Shown here in pieces: positions 45,774-54,934 of a stretch of 64,000 nucleotides of DNA. The DNA lies in NCBI GenBank assembly GCA_046297455.1, contig JBKBIT010000017.1:1-64000 (forward strand). Direction: 5' to 3'. The stretch comes from ZYF759 sp046297455. Lineage in GTDB: Bacteria > Pseudomonadota > Alphaproteobacteria > Rhizobiales > Rhizobiaceae. Made by a program: the position numbers and the translations under genes. The stretch's first letter is position 1. Each line of letters opens with the position of its first letter. Below the pieces are notes generated by a model. That model searched no databases and was not told where the DNA came from. It worked only from the letters and a program-made list of their open reading frames with translations.

Positions 45774-46619
45774 ATGGCCGGTACTGCCAGCAACAAGCAA
45801 CTCATCACGGATGGTCCGGTGATCATTCTTGTCGAACCGCAACTCGGTGAGAATATCGGCATGGTCGCGCGCGCCATGGCAAATTTCGGCTTGGCTGAGT
45901 TGAGAATCGTCAATCCGCGCGAGGGGTGGCCCAACGAGCGCGCGCGGGCGGCAGCCAGCCGCGCCGACCACGTCATCGACGGTGTGCATGTTTTTGAGAC
46001 AGCCGAAGAGGCGCTGGCCGATATCGTTTTTGTCGTGGCAACAACGGCGCGGGAACGCGATGGGTTCAAAACGGTCCGCGGCCCGGTAGAGGCCAGCAAT
46101 CTCCTGCGAGCGCGCCACACTGAACGTCAGAAGACGGGCATCATGTTCGGGCGCGAGCGCTGGGGTCTGACAAATGAGGAGGTTGCCCTTGCTGACGAGA
46201 TCGTCACGTTCCCGGTCAATCCCGCTTTTGCGTCGCTGAACGTTGCCCAGGCGGTCCTGCTTATGTCCTATGAATGGATGAAGTCTGGATTATCCCCGGA
46301 AAGCATGACACCCTTTTCCGGACCAACTTACGAGCCTGCCGAAAAGGGTGCGCTATTCAGTCTCTTCAAGCATCTCGAAGAGGCACTGGAAGCGCGTGGT
46401 TACTTCCGGCCTCAAGCCAAGAAGCCGAAGATGATCGATGCGTTGCGTGCCGTGTTGACCCGACCAGGCTTCTCGGACTCGGAGCTGAAGGTGCTGCGAG
46501 GTGTAATCTCTTCGCTTGACTATTTCTCGCCCAGTTCCCCTCGTGGCGCGGGATATCCCGAGCGCAAGGCGAAAGCAGATGCCATGGCCGCTGGACGACG
46601 CCCGGAAGAAGACAGCTGA
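45774..46619 (+). CDS. tRNA/rRNA 2'-O-methyltransferase, SPOUT family (TrmJ-like)
   Basis: About 281 residues with the SPOUT motifs GENIGMVARAMANFGL, MFGRERWGLTNEEVALAD and FASLNVAQAVLLMSYEW, which build the trefoil-knot SAM site. Relatives methylate position 32 of tRNAs (TrmJ). The C-terminal extension is typical. The ATG at 45774 is the preferred start; the frame is open to 45699 but overlaps the hydrolase end. It ends one base before the glutamate racemase gene. Confidence 0.88.
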   Translation: MAGTASNKQLITDGPVIILVEPQLGENIGMVARAMANFGLAELRIVNPREGWPNERARAAASRADHVIDGVHVFETAEEALADIVFVVATTARERDGFKTVRGPVEASNLLRARHTERQKTGIMFGRERWGLTNEEVALADEIVTFPVNPAFASLNVAQAVLLMSYEWMKSGLSPESMTPFSGPTYEPAEKGALFSLFKHLEEALEARGYFRPQAKKPKMIDALRAVLTRPGFSDSELKVLRGVISSLDYFSPSSPRGAGYPERKAKADAMAAGRRPEEDS

Positions 46620-46620
46620 G

Positions 46621-47403
46621 ATGAGCAGCCGGCCCGTCCTGGTTTTCGATTCCGGCATTGGGGGACTCACGGTTCTAAGGGAATTGCGGGTGCTGGCTGC
46701 GGGCCACCGTTTTGTCTACGTCGCCGACGATGCTGCCTTCCCTTATGGCGCGTGGGATGAGGCCGCACTGAGCGAGCGTATCGTCGAATTGTTCGGAAGG
46801 CTGATATCCGAATACGATCCCGTCGTTTCGGTGATAGCCTGCAACACCGCCTCCACAATAGTTCTGGCGCCGCTTCGAGCGGCTTTCCCCGAGCGCCAAT
46901 TCGTCGGCACGGTCCCGGCCATCAAACCAGCCGCCGAACGCACGCGCTCGGGCGTGGTGGCAGTGCTGGCAACGCCGGGGACAGTCAAGCGGCAGTACAC
47001 GCGCGAACTGATCCGCGACTGGGCGCAGAAATGTCATGTCCGCCTTGTGGGCAGCGACCAGTTAGCGGGCCTCGCGGAAGCCTATATGCGCGACGGTTTC
47101 GTCGACGAGGCCGCCGTGCGCGCGGAAATAATGCCATGCTTCGTGGAGGTTGATGGCCGGCGAACCGATATCGTCGTGCTCGCATGCACGCACTATCCGT
47201 TCCTGGCCAATCGAATGCGGAAGATGGCGCCATGGCCGGTCGATTGGATCGATCCCGCCGAGGCTATCGCGCGTCGCGCGCTGAATTTTCTCGACAATTT
47301 CGATGGTACGGAACGAGATGGTTCCGACCTTGCCATCTTTACTTCCGGCAACCCGCCGCAGGCCACTGTACGCCTGCTTCGAGGCTTCGGACTTAGCTGC
47401 TGA
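46621..47403 (+). CDS. murI: Glutamate racemase
   Basis: A 260-residue racemase with FDSGIGGLTVLREL at the N-terminus and the two catalytic cysteines in IACNTASTIV and LACTHYPFL. It supplies D-glutamate for peptidoglycan. The ATG lies one base after the stop of the methyltransferase gene, giving a two-gene unit. It converges with the diguanylate cyclase gene with six bases between stops. Confidence 0.94.
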   Translation: MSSRPVLVFDSGIGGLTVLRELRVLAAGHRFVYVADDAAFPYGAWDEAALSERIVELFGRLISEYDPVVSVIACNTASTIVLAPLRAAFPERQFVGTVPAIKPAAERTRSGVVAVLATPGTVKRQYTRELIRDWAQKCHVRLVGSDQLAGLAEAYMRDGFVDEAAVRAEIMPCFVEVDGRRTDIVVLACTHYPFLANRMRKMAPWPVDWIDPAEAIARRALNFLDNFDGTERDGSDLAIFTSGNPPQATVRLLRGFGLSC

Positions 47404-47409
47404 GCCCTT

Positions 47410-49182
47410 TCAGGCAACGGCAAATCCGGCCGGCACAGCCTTTTGCTGCGATTGCTCCTGGATGGCCCAACGATTTCGCCCGTTCCTTTTGGCGCGATAG
47501 AGGGCGATATCAGCGCGGTGTGCTGCGTCATCCAGGCTCTCGCTACGAGGCGACAATCCGGCGCCCATGCTGACAGTGATGGGAAGGCTCGAACCGTCCG
47601 GCAGGTCAACCGGTTCGTCGACGAGATGCGCATGCAAATGCCGCAGCATCTCGGCGAGCTGGCGTTCGCTGCAGTCGGGCAGGATGACGACAAACTCGTC
47701 GCCGCCCCACCGTGCGCAATATTCCTCGACACCGGTTCCCGACAGCAAGCGGTTGGCGACGGCAACCACAACCGCATCTCCTGCACGATGTCCATGAGCG
47801 TCGTTGAATTCCTTGAAGTTGTCGATGTCGATGAGAATGAAACCGGTAGTCGTCTCATTGCCCGAGTCCGCCTTTACCTGCGCGAAGGCGTCCACCGCTC
47901 CTCGGCGGTTGAGGATGCCGCACATCGAATCCAGATAGGCAATGCTCTCCAACTGTTGTGTACGGAGACGCACTGCCTCTTCGAGCTCTTCACGGTTCAG
48001 CCTCACTGACGCAGCCATGTGGTTGATCCTGTCAGCCATGCGTCCGATCTCATCACTGCCAAAACCATGGAGCTGCCTGGAGAAATCACCTGCATCCACC
48101 CCACTTATCGCCTGTTCAGCCTGTGCGAGGCGGTCAAGCACGCTGTGCTTGAAGAGCCAGACGGCTAGAAATGCCAAGCTTGCCATCATGGTGAGCAGCA
48201 ACAGTCCAACGGGAAGGAACAACCGACGATCAATGATCGCGTCAACATTCATGACCGTGACATTGTACCAGCCAAGTTGATCGAGATACCCGACCCCGAC
48301 AAGACGCTTGCGACCTTCCACACCCATGAAGGTGGCGGATGCCTTGCGGCTGTCACTGCGGGCTTGCGACATCATGTTCGCGAGTGTCGAGCGATCATCG
48401 TCATTGTCGATAAGGTTGAAGATCGTGCGGCGACCTTCGTCGTCCCGCGTGATGCTGTGAAATTCGATGCGACTGGCGTCTCGGGTCGCCTGGATGGCGC
48501 CGTCCGTATCGACAAAAAGGCTTTCCACGCCCACCTGTTCGCTGTCTACGACAGTGCGAATGAAAGTCGACAGATCGATGCCCGTCCCGATCACCCCGAG
48601 CAGTTCATTGCCCTGCCGGACAATGCAATTGATCCAGACCTTCGTCACCTGGAGCTTGTCGTCATTGTCTACATTGAGTTGGCAGCCGGTGCCTGAAGCG
48701 ACCGTGGCATAGTACCAACCATCTCGCGGATTGTCGGGAGACAGGCGGTAGCGCAACTGGTCGCCAGTGTAGCTGCCGTCACGGTCGTTGAAGTAGTAGT
48801 TGCCCGAGGCGTGAACGACAAAGAAGTAGCTGCCGTCGACGAAGGTTTCGCGGTAATGCTCCAGTTCGGCGAGTCCGCGGTTGCGAAGCGGCGCGACATA
48901 TTCGGCTCTCGCCCAGTCCATGATGACGGGAGAGCGCGATAGCGTCTCGGCTAGCGCAACCTCCCGGCCCAGGGCACTCAGGCCGCGCTGGCGATCATAA
49001 AGGATCTGGCGCTCCGCAAAGAGTGTACCAAGCGTCAGTGTTGTGTTGTTGATGATCCATTGGAAAGCCAGCGCCGCCGGGACAGCGAGGACGAGCAGTG
49101 CCCCCAGCACCAGAATTAGGACCTTCAGCCGAAGGCTGCGGGCAATTGTCGAGCCGACACCGCGCAATGCAGGCATTCCCAT
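47410..49182 (-). CDS. Membrane diguanylate cyclase (periplasmic sensor, HAMP, GGDEF)
   Basis: A 590-residue protein: transmembrane helix near residue 25, a periplasmic dCache-like sensor (about 45-310), a second helix (LPVGLLLLTMMASLAFLAVWLF), a HAMP-like linker and a C-terminal GGDEF domain. The GGDEF motif is intact in ARWGGDEFVVIL, so it should make cyclic di-GMP. The usual RxxD inhibitory site five residues upstream is absent (GVEEYCARW instead). The signal is unknown. Single gene. Confidence 0.9.
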   Translation of the reverse strand: MGMPALRGVGSTIARSLRLKVLILVLGALLVLAVPAALAFQWIINNTTLTLGTLFAERQILYDRQRGLSALGREVALAETLSRSPVIMDWARAEYVAPLRNRGLAELEHYRETFVDGSYFFVVHASGNYYFNDRDGSYTGDQLRYRLSPDNPRDGWYYATVASGTGCQLNVDNDDKLQVTKVWINCIVRQGNELLGVIGTGIDLSTFIRTVVDSEQVGVESLFVDTDGAIQATRDASRIEFHSITRDDEGRRTIFNLIDNDDDRSTLANMMSQARSDSRKASATFMGVEGRKRLVGVGYLDQLGWYNVTVMNVDAIIDRRLFLPVGLLLLTMMASLAFLAVWLFKHSVLDRLAQAEQAISGVDAGDFSRQLHGFGSDEIGRMADRINHMAASVRLNREELEEAVRLRTQQLESIAYLDSMCGILNRRGAVDAFAQVKADSGNETTTGFILIDIDNFKEFNDAHGHRAGDAVVVAVANRLLSGTGVEEYCARWGGDEFVVILPDCSERQLAEMLRHLHAHLVDEPVDLPDGSSLPITVSMGAGLSPRSESLDDAAHRADIALYRAKRNGRNRWAIQEQSQQKAVPAGFAVA

Positions 49183-49468
49183 TTCAATTCATTGGCGATT
49201 TCATTGATCGCCGCGTTGATGATTAACATGAGGCCGAGTTCTGTAGATGACGTTAAGGACAGCTCGGTTGACAGCCGGGTGGCTTTGTCCTATTGCCCCG
49301 ACGTTGCCGGGCCTCGCGTCCGGCATTTCGTTTAACGTGTCCCGTGGCTGGTCCCGCAAAGCGTGCGCGGTTTGGCCTGTCGGGTTCCCGGTGAGGGAGC
49401 CAGAGGAGGGCGCGTTTCCTTCGCTCGTCGCAGCCTGTGGCGGGCATAACGTTTTGAAAGGAAATGCG

Positions 49469-50086
49469 ATGAGCAAGCGCCATTCCGCGAAGTACAAACT
49501 TGACCGCCGGTTGGGCGAAAACATCTGGGGTCGTCCGAAGTCCCCGGTCAACCGTCGTGAATACGGTCCCGGCCAGCACGGCCAGCGTCGCAAGGGCAAG
49601 CTGTCTGACTTTGGTCTGCAGCTGCGGGCCAAGCAGAAGTTGAAGGGCCATTACGGCGATATCTCCGAGAAGCAGTTCCGTAAGACCTATGACGAGGCGG
49701 ACCGTCGCAAGGGCGATACGCCGGACAATCTCATCGGTTTGCTGGAGTCGCGCCTGGATGCGGTGGTCTACCGCGCCAAGTTCGTGCCGACGATTTTCGC
49801 CGCGCGCCAGTTCGTCAATCACGGACACATCAAGGTCAATGGCCGTCGCGTGAACATCCCGTCCTTCCGTTGCAAGCCCGGCGATGTGATCGAGGTGAAG
49901 GACGCTTCCAAGCAGCTCGCAATCGTGCTCGAAGCTTCGCAACTCGCAGAGCGCGATGTGCCCGACTACATCGACGTCGATCACTCCAAGATGGTTGCGA
50001 CCTTTGCACGGGTCCCGGGGCTTGCAGACGTGCCTTTTGCGGTTCAGATGGAGCCGAACCTGGTCGTCGAGTTCTACTCGCGCTGA
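49469..50086 (+). CDS. rpsD: 30S ribosomal protein S4
   Basis: A 205-residue S4 beginning MSKRHSAKYKLDRRLGENIWG, with an S4 RNA-binding domain (LESRLDAVVYRAKFVPTIFAARQFVNHG) and an intact C-terminus. It binds 16S rRNA first in 30S assembly. The ATG at 49469 is preceded by GAAAGGAAA. It is transcribed alone with a leader of over 200 bases, as in other alphaproteobacteria, and followed by a strong terminator. Confidence 0.97.
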   Translation: MSKRHSAKYKLDRRLGENIWGRPKSPVNRREYGPGQHGQRRKGKLSDFGLQLRAKQKLKGHYGDISEKQFRKTYDEADRRKGDTPDNLIGLLESRLDAVVYRAKFVPTIFAARQFVNHGHIKVNGRRVNIPSFRCKPGDVIEVKDASKQLAIVLEASQLAERDVPDYIDVDHSKMVATFARVPGLADVPFAVQMEPNLVVEFYSR

Positions 50087-50117
50087 CGCGATCACCGACA
50101 TTTCGGCATTTTTGATG

Positions 50118-50146
50118 CAGGCCCCTCAGGGGGCCTGTTTTCGTTT
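50118..50146 (+). terminator. rpsD terminator
   Basis: A perfect 8-base stem, CAGGCCCC (50118-50125) with GGGGCCTG (50130-50137), has the tetraloop TCAG and the tail TTTTCGTTT. Confidence 0.92.
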
Positions 50147-50177
50147 GGCGGATCGTCTGCTGCGGGTTGGGAGGTGC

Positions 50178-51791
50178 TCAGCCGATGAGATTGAGCAGCA
50201 TGAAGACTGCCATCGACAAGAGGGCCGCGGCAGGAACGGTCACGATCCAGGCGGCAACGATCGTCGTGAAATGGGCGCGCCGAACCAGCTTGCGGCGCGC
50301 GATCTCCGCACCGACGCCTGATGTTTCGCCTGCAACGGTGAAGCGGTAGCCAGCGAGCCCAATCGGCAGGTCATCTTCGATCTCGTCTTCTACGAGACGT
50401 TTGCGCTCGGCCTTGCTGGCCGTCGTCTTTGTGCCGGACCGAGATTCACGCTCACGTTCGGCCTTGCGTTCCAGGTAGGCACGCCGACGACTGGAGTTGG
50501 CCGTATACCACTCGCGAAAAAAGCCGACGCCGAACACAGCTCCAACGGCAGTATGGGTAGACGAAATCGGCAATCCCAACGCGGATGCCAGGATGACGGT
50601 TATCGCGGCCGCAATCGCGACACAGAAGGCGCGCATCGGGTTGAGGCGCGTGATCTGCTGACCCACCATGCGGATCAGCTTGGGACCGAAAAGAACCAGT
50701 CCGATCGATATGCCGACCGCACCGATTGCCATGACCCAGAGCGGAATGCCGACCGCACCAGTCACTTCGTCGGCCTGTACCGTGGCCACGATGGCCGCCA
50801 GTGGCCCGACAGCATTGGCAACGTCGTTGGCGCCGTGTGCGAAAGACAAGAGTGCGGCTGAGATGATCAGCGGCATCTTGAACAATGCCCTCAATGACTG
50901 GTTGCGGTTCTCCATGCCCTCGGAGGCCTTGCGGACCTGGATGTGAGCCATGGCCCAGACACCGAGGAACACAAGGATTCCGACTGCCGAGATCTGGCCT
51001 GCGTTCATGGGCACGACGCGAGAAAGGCCCTTCATCGCAAGATAGGCTGCAAACGACCCGCCCATGACGCCGATCAGGACAGGGACCCAACGTCGTGCGG
51101 CCGCGATCTTGTCATCCTGGTAGATGATGGCTTCCTTGATGAAGGCCAGGAAGAGCGCTGCAATGATGCCGCCGAGTAGCGGCGAGATGATCCAACTGGC
51201 AGCGATACCGCTCATCGTGAACCAGTTCACGGCCCACAAACCCGCCGCGGATACCCCAGCCCCGACAACCCCGCCGATGACCGAATGGGTTGTCGATACG
51301 GGGGCGCCAATCCAGGTCGCAAGGTTGATCCACAGCGCGGATGAGATCAGAGCTGCCATCATCGCATTGATGAAGATATGCGGCTGCCCGACGCTTTCGG
51401 GTGCGATGATGCCGCGGGACACCGTCGCAACGACATCGGCGCCACCGATCAAAGCGCCTGCTGTCTCGAACACGGCTGCAATTGCCAGAGCACCGCCGAT
51501 CGAAAGAGCCTTGGAGCCGACGGCCGGTGCGACATTGTTGGCGACGTCGTTCGCACCGATGTTGAGCGCCATGTAGGCGCCAATTGCAGCTGCGGCGACG
51601 ATTACGACCGCTCCCGGCTGGCCCATGACATACAGCGAGGCGATAACCGCCGACAGCGCGAGGAAGAGCAGGGCGAGGCCGGGCGCAACTAGGCCGCGCG
51701 ACAGGAAGGATGCCGCCTCGCCGACATGCACGAACTTCTCGAGATCCTTGTCGAGCGTTTCCTTGCGGCCCTGTGCGCTTGTATCTGCCAT
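50178..51791 (-). CDS. Inorganic phosphate transporter, PiT family
   Basis: A 537-residue membrane protein with the duplicated PiT signature, LNIGANDVANNVAPAVGSKAL in the N-terminal half and FAHGANDVANAVGPL in the C-terminal half. A charged cytoplasmic loop (ERKAERERESRSGTK) near residue 440 and about eleven hydrophobic segments are visible. It takes up phosphate with low affinity using the proton gradient. Transcribed alone. Confidence 0.92.
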   Translation of the reverse strand: MADTSAQGRKETLDKDLEKFVHVGEAASFLSRGLVAPGLALLFLALSAVIASLYVMGQPGAVVIVAAAAIGAYMALNIGANDVANNVAPAVGSKALSIGGALAIAAVFETAGALIGGADVVATVSRGIIAPESVGQPHIFINAMMAALISSALWINLATWIGAPVSTTHSVIGGVVGAGVSAAGLWAVNWFTMSGIAASWIISPLLGGIIAALFLAFIKEAIIYQDDKIAAARRWVPVLIGVMGGSFAAYLAMKGLSRVVPMNAGQISAVGILVFLGVWAMAHIQVRKASEGMENRNQSLRALFKMPLIISAALLSFAHGANDVANAVGPLAAIVATVQADEVTGAVGIPLWVMAIGAVGISIGLVLFGPKLIRMVGQQITRLNPMRAFCVAIAAAITVILASALGLPISSTHTAVGAVFGVGFFREWYTANSSRRRAYLERKAERERESRSGTKTTASKAERKRLVEDEIEDDLPIGLAGYRFTVAGETSGVGAEIARRKLVRRAHFTTIVAAWIVTVPAAALLSMAVFMLLNLIG

Positions 51792-51899
51792 CTGTTCCGG
51801 AGATTGCGTTTGGAGGCGGCCAACCGACCGCAGCTTTACTAGAACCGGATTAGGTGGCTAATGTTCCCCGTGCAAGGGTCGAGTGGCTAACTGCTGGCT

Positions 51900-52394
51900 T
51901 CAGGCTGCTGATTTCTTTGGATTCTGTCCGAAGTCTCGGATCAATTCGCTAAGATCTGGTTCGTGCACAAGGTCGGCAGCCTGTATCGGTTCGAACCACT
52001 GGCGGGTTCGCCGCTTCTTTTCAGGCCACTTGTCGGCAGTCTTTTTGACCTCGAGCGGAAAGACTAGCACTTGGCACCGCCTCTCGAGGCCGGTTGCCAG
52101 GCGTTTTCCATAAAAATAACTGCCGATCTCCTTCAGAGAGACGTTGCCGGCAATGCCGGCTTCTTCCTGCGCCTCACGCGCGGCTGCTTCGCTCAGGCTC
52201 TCCAGACCTTCCGGCCAGCCCTTCGGCAGAACCCAGCGGCGCGTTTCTCGACTGGTCACGAGCAACACCTCGGGCGTACCCTTCTTGTTGACACGCCAAG
52301 GGAGCGCCGCCACCTGCAGGCGCGGAGGAGGGCTGCCAAAAAGGCTGCGCAGCCTTTCGGAAAGCAAAATCCTCTTGCCCTGGCTCAGCAACAT
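51900..52394 (-). CDS. Nudix hydrolase
   Basis: A 164-residue protein with a complete Nudix box, GWPEGLESLSEAAAREAQEE followed by AGI, which fits GX5EX7REUXEEXGU. The N-terminal 25 residues are basic (LFGSPPPRLQ). Members hydrolyse nucleoside diphosphates linked to other groups, including diadenosine polyphosphates or diphosphoinositol phosphates. The substrate is unknown. Confidence 0.87.
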   Translation of the reverse strand: MLLSQGKRILLSERLRSLFGSPPPRLQVAALPWRVNKKGTPEVLLVTSRETRRWVLPKGWPEGLESLSEAAAREAQEEAGIAGNVSLKEIGSYFYGKRLATGLERRCQVLVFPLEVKKTADKWPEKKRRTRQWFEPIQAADLVHEPDLSELIRDFGQNPKKSAA

Positions 52395-52559
52395 GAGCAG
52401 GAAACTCCCTGTCCAAAGATCAGATCCTCTGAGTCCCTATATCGGGCCAAATTCAGAGAATGCAAATCGTGTCGAGCGGGAGACGAAACGAATCGCCTGT
52501 CTACGCGCATAGCGTAGCATGTTTCGTTTTCGGAACGTTTTCGAAAATCTTCACCGCGC

Positions 52560-53057
52560 TCAGCGGGGCGCGTCCTCGGAAATGGGCTTCTGATACGCGA
52601 AACCCAGGTCCCATGGGAAATAGATCCAAGTATCCTGCGAAACTTCAGTGATGAAAGTGTCGACGAGCGGCCGGCCCTTGGGTTTCGCATAAACCGTAGC
52701 GAAATGCGCCTGGGGCATCATCGCCCGAACCACGCTGGCGGTCTTGCCGGTATCGGTCAGGTCGTCGACGATCAAAACGTTCTTTCCATCGTCTTCGAGC
52801 AGGGCAGGGGTTATCTCCTTCAATACCCGCAGCTCTCCCTGCTCTAGATAATCGTGGTAAGAGGCCACGCACACAGTTTCGATCAGGCGGATATCGAGCT
52901 CGCGAGCGATAATGGCGGCTGGCACCAGGCCGCCGCGCGTTATGCAGACAATCGCCCGCCAATTGCCGTTGACACCGGCCAGCCGCCAGGCGAGTGCACG
53001 CGCATCACGATGGAACTGGTCCCAGGAAACGGGAAAAGCCTTTTCAGGAAACGCCAT
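52560..53057 (-). CDS. gpt: Xanthine-guanine phosphoribosyltransferase
   Basis: A 165-residue PRTase with the PRPP motif VLIVDDLTDTGKTA and the N-terminal CITRGGLVPAAIIARELDIR block of Gpt. It salvages guanine, xanthine or hypoxanthine to nucleotides. It may reuse the base released by the phosphorylase encoded 40 kb away, although no linkage in control is visible. Confidence 0.9.
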   Translation of the reverse strand: MAFPEKAFPVSWDQFHRDARALAWRLAGVNGNWRAIVCITRGGLVPAAIIARELDIRLIETVCVASYHDYLEQGELRVLKEITPALLEDDGKNVLIVDDLTDTGKTASVVRAMMPQAHFATVYAKPKGRPLVDTFITEVSQDTWIYFPWDLGFAYQKPISEDAPR

Positions 53058-53142
53058 GGGACCGCACTCCGGATGGGGAATGCGGCGGCATTAGCCGCAA
53101 AGCCCCCGGTTTGGCAAGTCTGCCGGAATTTTTCCGGCAATA

Positions 53143-53979
53143 TCAGCGCGACATGAATGTTGCGCAGGTCATCGACTGCAACAGTGCCTTTGTGACTCCG
53201 CCGAAGAAGAACTCTTTAAGTCGCGACTGGCTGTAAGCGCCCGTTACCAGAAGGTCGGCGCCACTGTCGGAGACATGGTTCTGGATGATATCGGCTGCGG
53301 TTACATCGCCCGACTGATGATTCTGGATAGTCACCTTGACGCCATGTCGCGAAAGAGCAGCGGCAATCTCCGCACCAGAGAAGACTGCGTCCTGACCGGC
53401 ATTCGTCTCCGCGTCGACGGCGATGATGGTGGTCTCGTCCGCAGCCTTGAGCAGCGGTAGCGCGTCGAAAGCGGCGCGCGCAGATTCGGCAGAGCCGTTC
53501 CAGGCCAGTGTGATGTTGCGGAACGGCGGTTCTACCTTGATCGCGTAAGGGATGAACAGTGCCGGACGCCCGCTGTGGAAGAGTAGTGCCTCCAGATCCG
53601 CCACGATGGAATCGGAATCGGGATCACGCTGCTGGGCGATGACAAGATCAACGCAGCGAGCGCTCTCGAGGCCTGACAACGCACTGTCGCCGGAAAAACT
53701 CTCCATGGCGCGCCATTCGCCTGAAAGGCCTCCTTTACCGCAATGCTTGGCGAAGATCGCTTCGATTTCGGCAGCGCGTTCACGCGCAATCTCGGAACCG
53801 GCCTCGATAAACCCAGTGTCGGGGATACCCATCGGCGTCGCATGGGGAATCGGCAGGGCTTCAGCATGCAGACCAATCAGGTGCGCCTCATGTTGGACCG
53901 CAAGCGGCACGGCGCAGCCCAGTACGCGGGCTGCATCATACTTGCCCTGAAGGATGGCGAGTATGGTCTTGTAACTCAT
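53143..53979 (-). CDS. Universal stress protein family protein (two-domain)
   Basis: A 278-residue protein with an N-terminal UspA-like beta-alpha unit (MSYKTILAILQG) and a C-terminal UspA domain containing ITLAWNGSAESARAAFDALPLL and a late LLVTGAYSQSRLKEFFFGG. The final GxxG-x9-GS/T ATP motif is only partly matched. The ATG at 53979 has GAGGAG seven bases upstream. The role is general stress tolerance in the cytoplasm; the ligand is unknown. Confidence 0.87.
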   Translation of the reverse strand: MSYKTILAILQGKYDAARVLGCAVPLAVQHEAHLIGLHAEALPIPHATPMGIPDTGFIEAGSEIARERAAEIEAIFAKHCGKGGLSGEWRAMESFSGDSALSGLESARCVDLVIAQQRDPDSDSIVADLEALLFHSGRPALFIPYAIKVEPPFRNITLAWNGSAESARAAFDALPLLKAADETTIIAVDAETNAGQDAVFSGAEIAAALSRHGVKVTIQNHQSGDVTAADIIQNHVSDSGADLLVTGAYSQSRLKEFFFGGVTKALLQSMTCATFMSR

Positions 53980-54060
53980 GGCGATCTCCTCGGCGCGACA
54001 GTGGGGCATGTCTACCACCGATCCAAGGCCAATCCTTGATCGAACGCAAGCCTCGATATC

Positions 54061-54795
54061 TCAGTTGGAAAATGCGTCGACCATCGCCCGGACTGCTCTC
54101 TCGGCCTGCGACAGTTTTTCGGCGTCCCGTGCCCGTATGACCAGTTCTGTCCAGAACCTGCCGTCCACATATTTGGGGTAGGAACCAATGATCGTGTCAG
54201 GGTGCGTCTTCTGGATGTCACCCAGAGGACCACCAATCGTTCCTTCCCCATGGGGGCAATGGATCGTAATCGCCAAGAGCTTCGCACCTGTCCGTAGCGT
54301 GGGTATCACATTGTCGAGCATCGCCTGAAAAATCGAGGGCACGCCTGCCATCACATGGACATTGCCAATGCGGAATCCCGGTGCGATCGAAATCGGATTG
54401 TCAATGTGCTCGGCGCCGCGCGGCATTCGGGCCATGCGTTGGCGTGCCTCGGTGAACTCCAGGTCCCGGCTGGCGTAGTGTGCCGCCATCATGGCAAGCG
54501 CGCGCTTATCGTGCTCGCACGGCAGGCCGAAGGCCTTTGCAATCGCGTCGGCGGTTATGTCGTCATGGGTCGGGCCGATGCCGCCTGAGGTGAAGACATA
54601 GTCGGTGCGAGCGCGCAACGCGTTGACGGCTTCGACGATCGCCTCCTCTTCATCGCCAACGATGCGAACTTCCTTGAGCTCGATCCCTATCGCGGTGAGT
54701 ATGTCGGCAAGATGCCCGACATTGCGGTCCTTGGTGCGCCCGGACAGAAGCTCGTCGCCAATGGCGACCATGGAGGCAGTGACGGATTGGTTCAT
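54061..54795 (-). CDS. CinA/MoaB-type molybdopterin-binding domain protein
   Basis: A 244-residue protein matching the N-terminal COG1058 half of CinA, with GDELLSGRTKDRN, TSGGIGPTHDDITADAIAKAFG and PGVP-like VMAGVPSIFQAML. The C-terminal nicotinamide-nucleotide amidase half of full CinA is absent. COG1058 domains hydrolyse ADP-ribose and related nucleotides. The ATG at 54795 (MNQSVTASMVAIGDE) is preferred over longer readings that run into the opposing promoter region. Confidence 0.85.
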   Translation of the reverse strand: MNQSVTASMVAIGDELLSGRTKDRNVGHLADILTAIGIELKEVRIVGDEEEAIVEAVNALRARTDYVFTSGGIGPTHDDITADAIAKAFGLPCEHDKRALAMMAAHYASRDLEFTEARQRMARMPRGAEHIDNPISIAPGFRIGNVHVMAGVPSIFQAMLDNVIPTLRTGAKLLAITIHCPHGEGTIGGPLGDIQKTHPDTIIGSYPKYVDGRFWTELVIRARDAEKLSQAERAVRAMVDAFSN

Positions 54796-54934
54796 GAGAG
54801 GCCCCGCGACAGACCGCCACCAGATAGCGCTGCGCCGAGCTCGCGGCAATGGTTGGCTTTTGTGGGTCCCGGCAGTTTGGGTCTTGCCGGTGACGACGCG
54901 CCGGCTACGTTGTGCGGAAACGGGAGACGATTTC

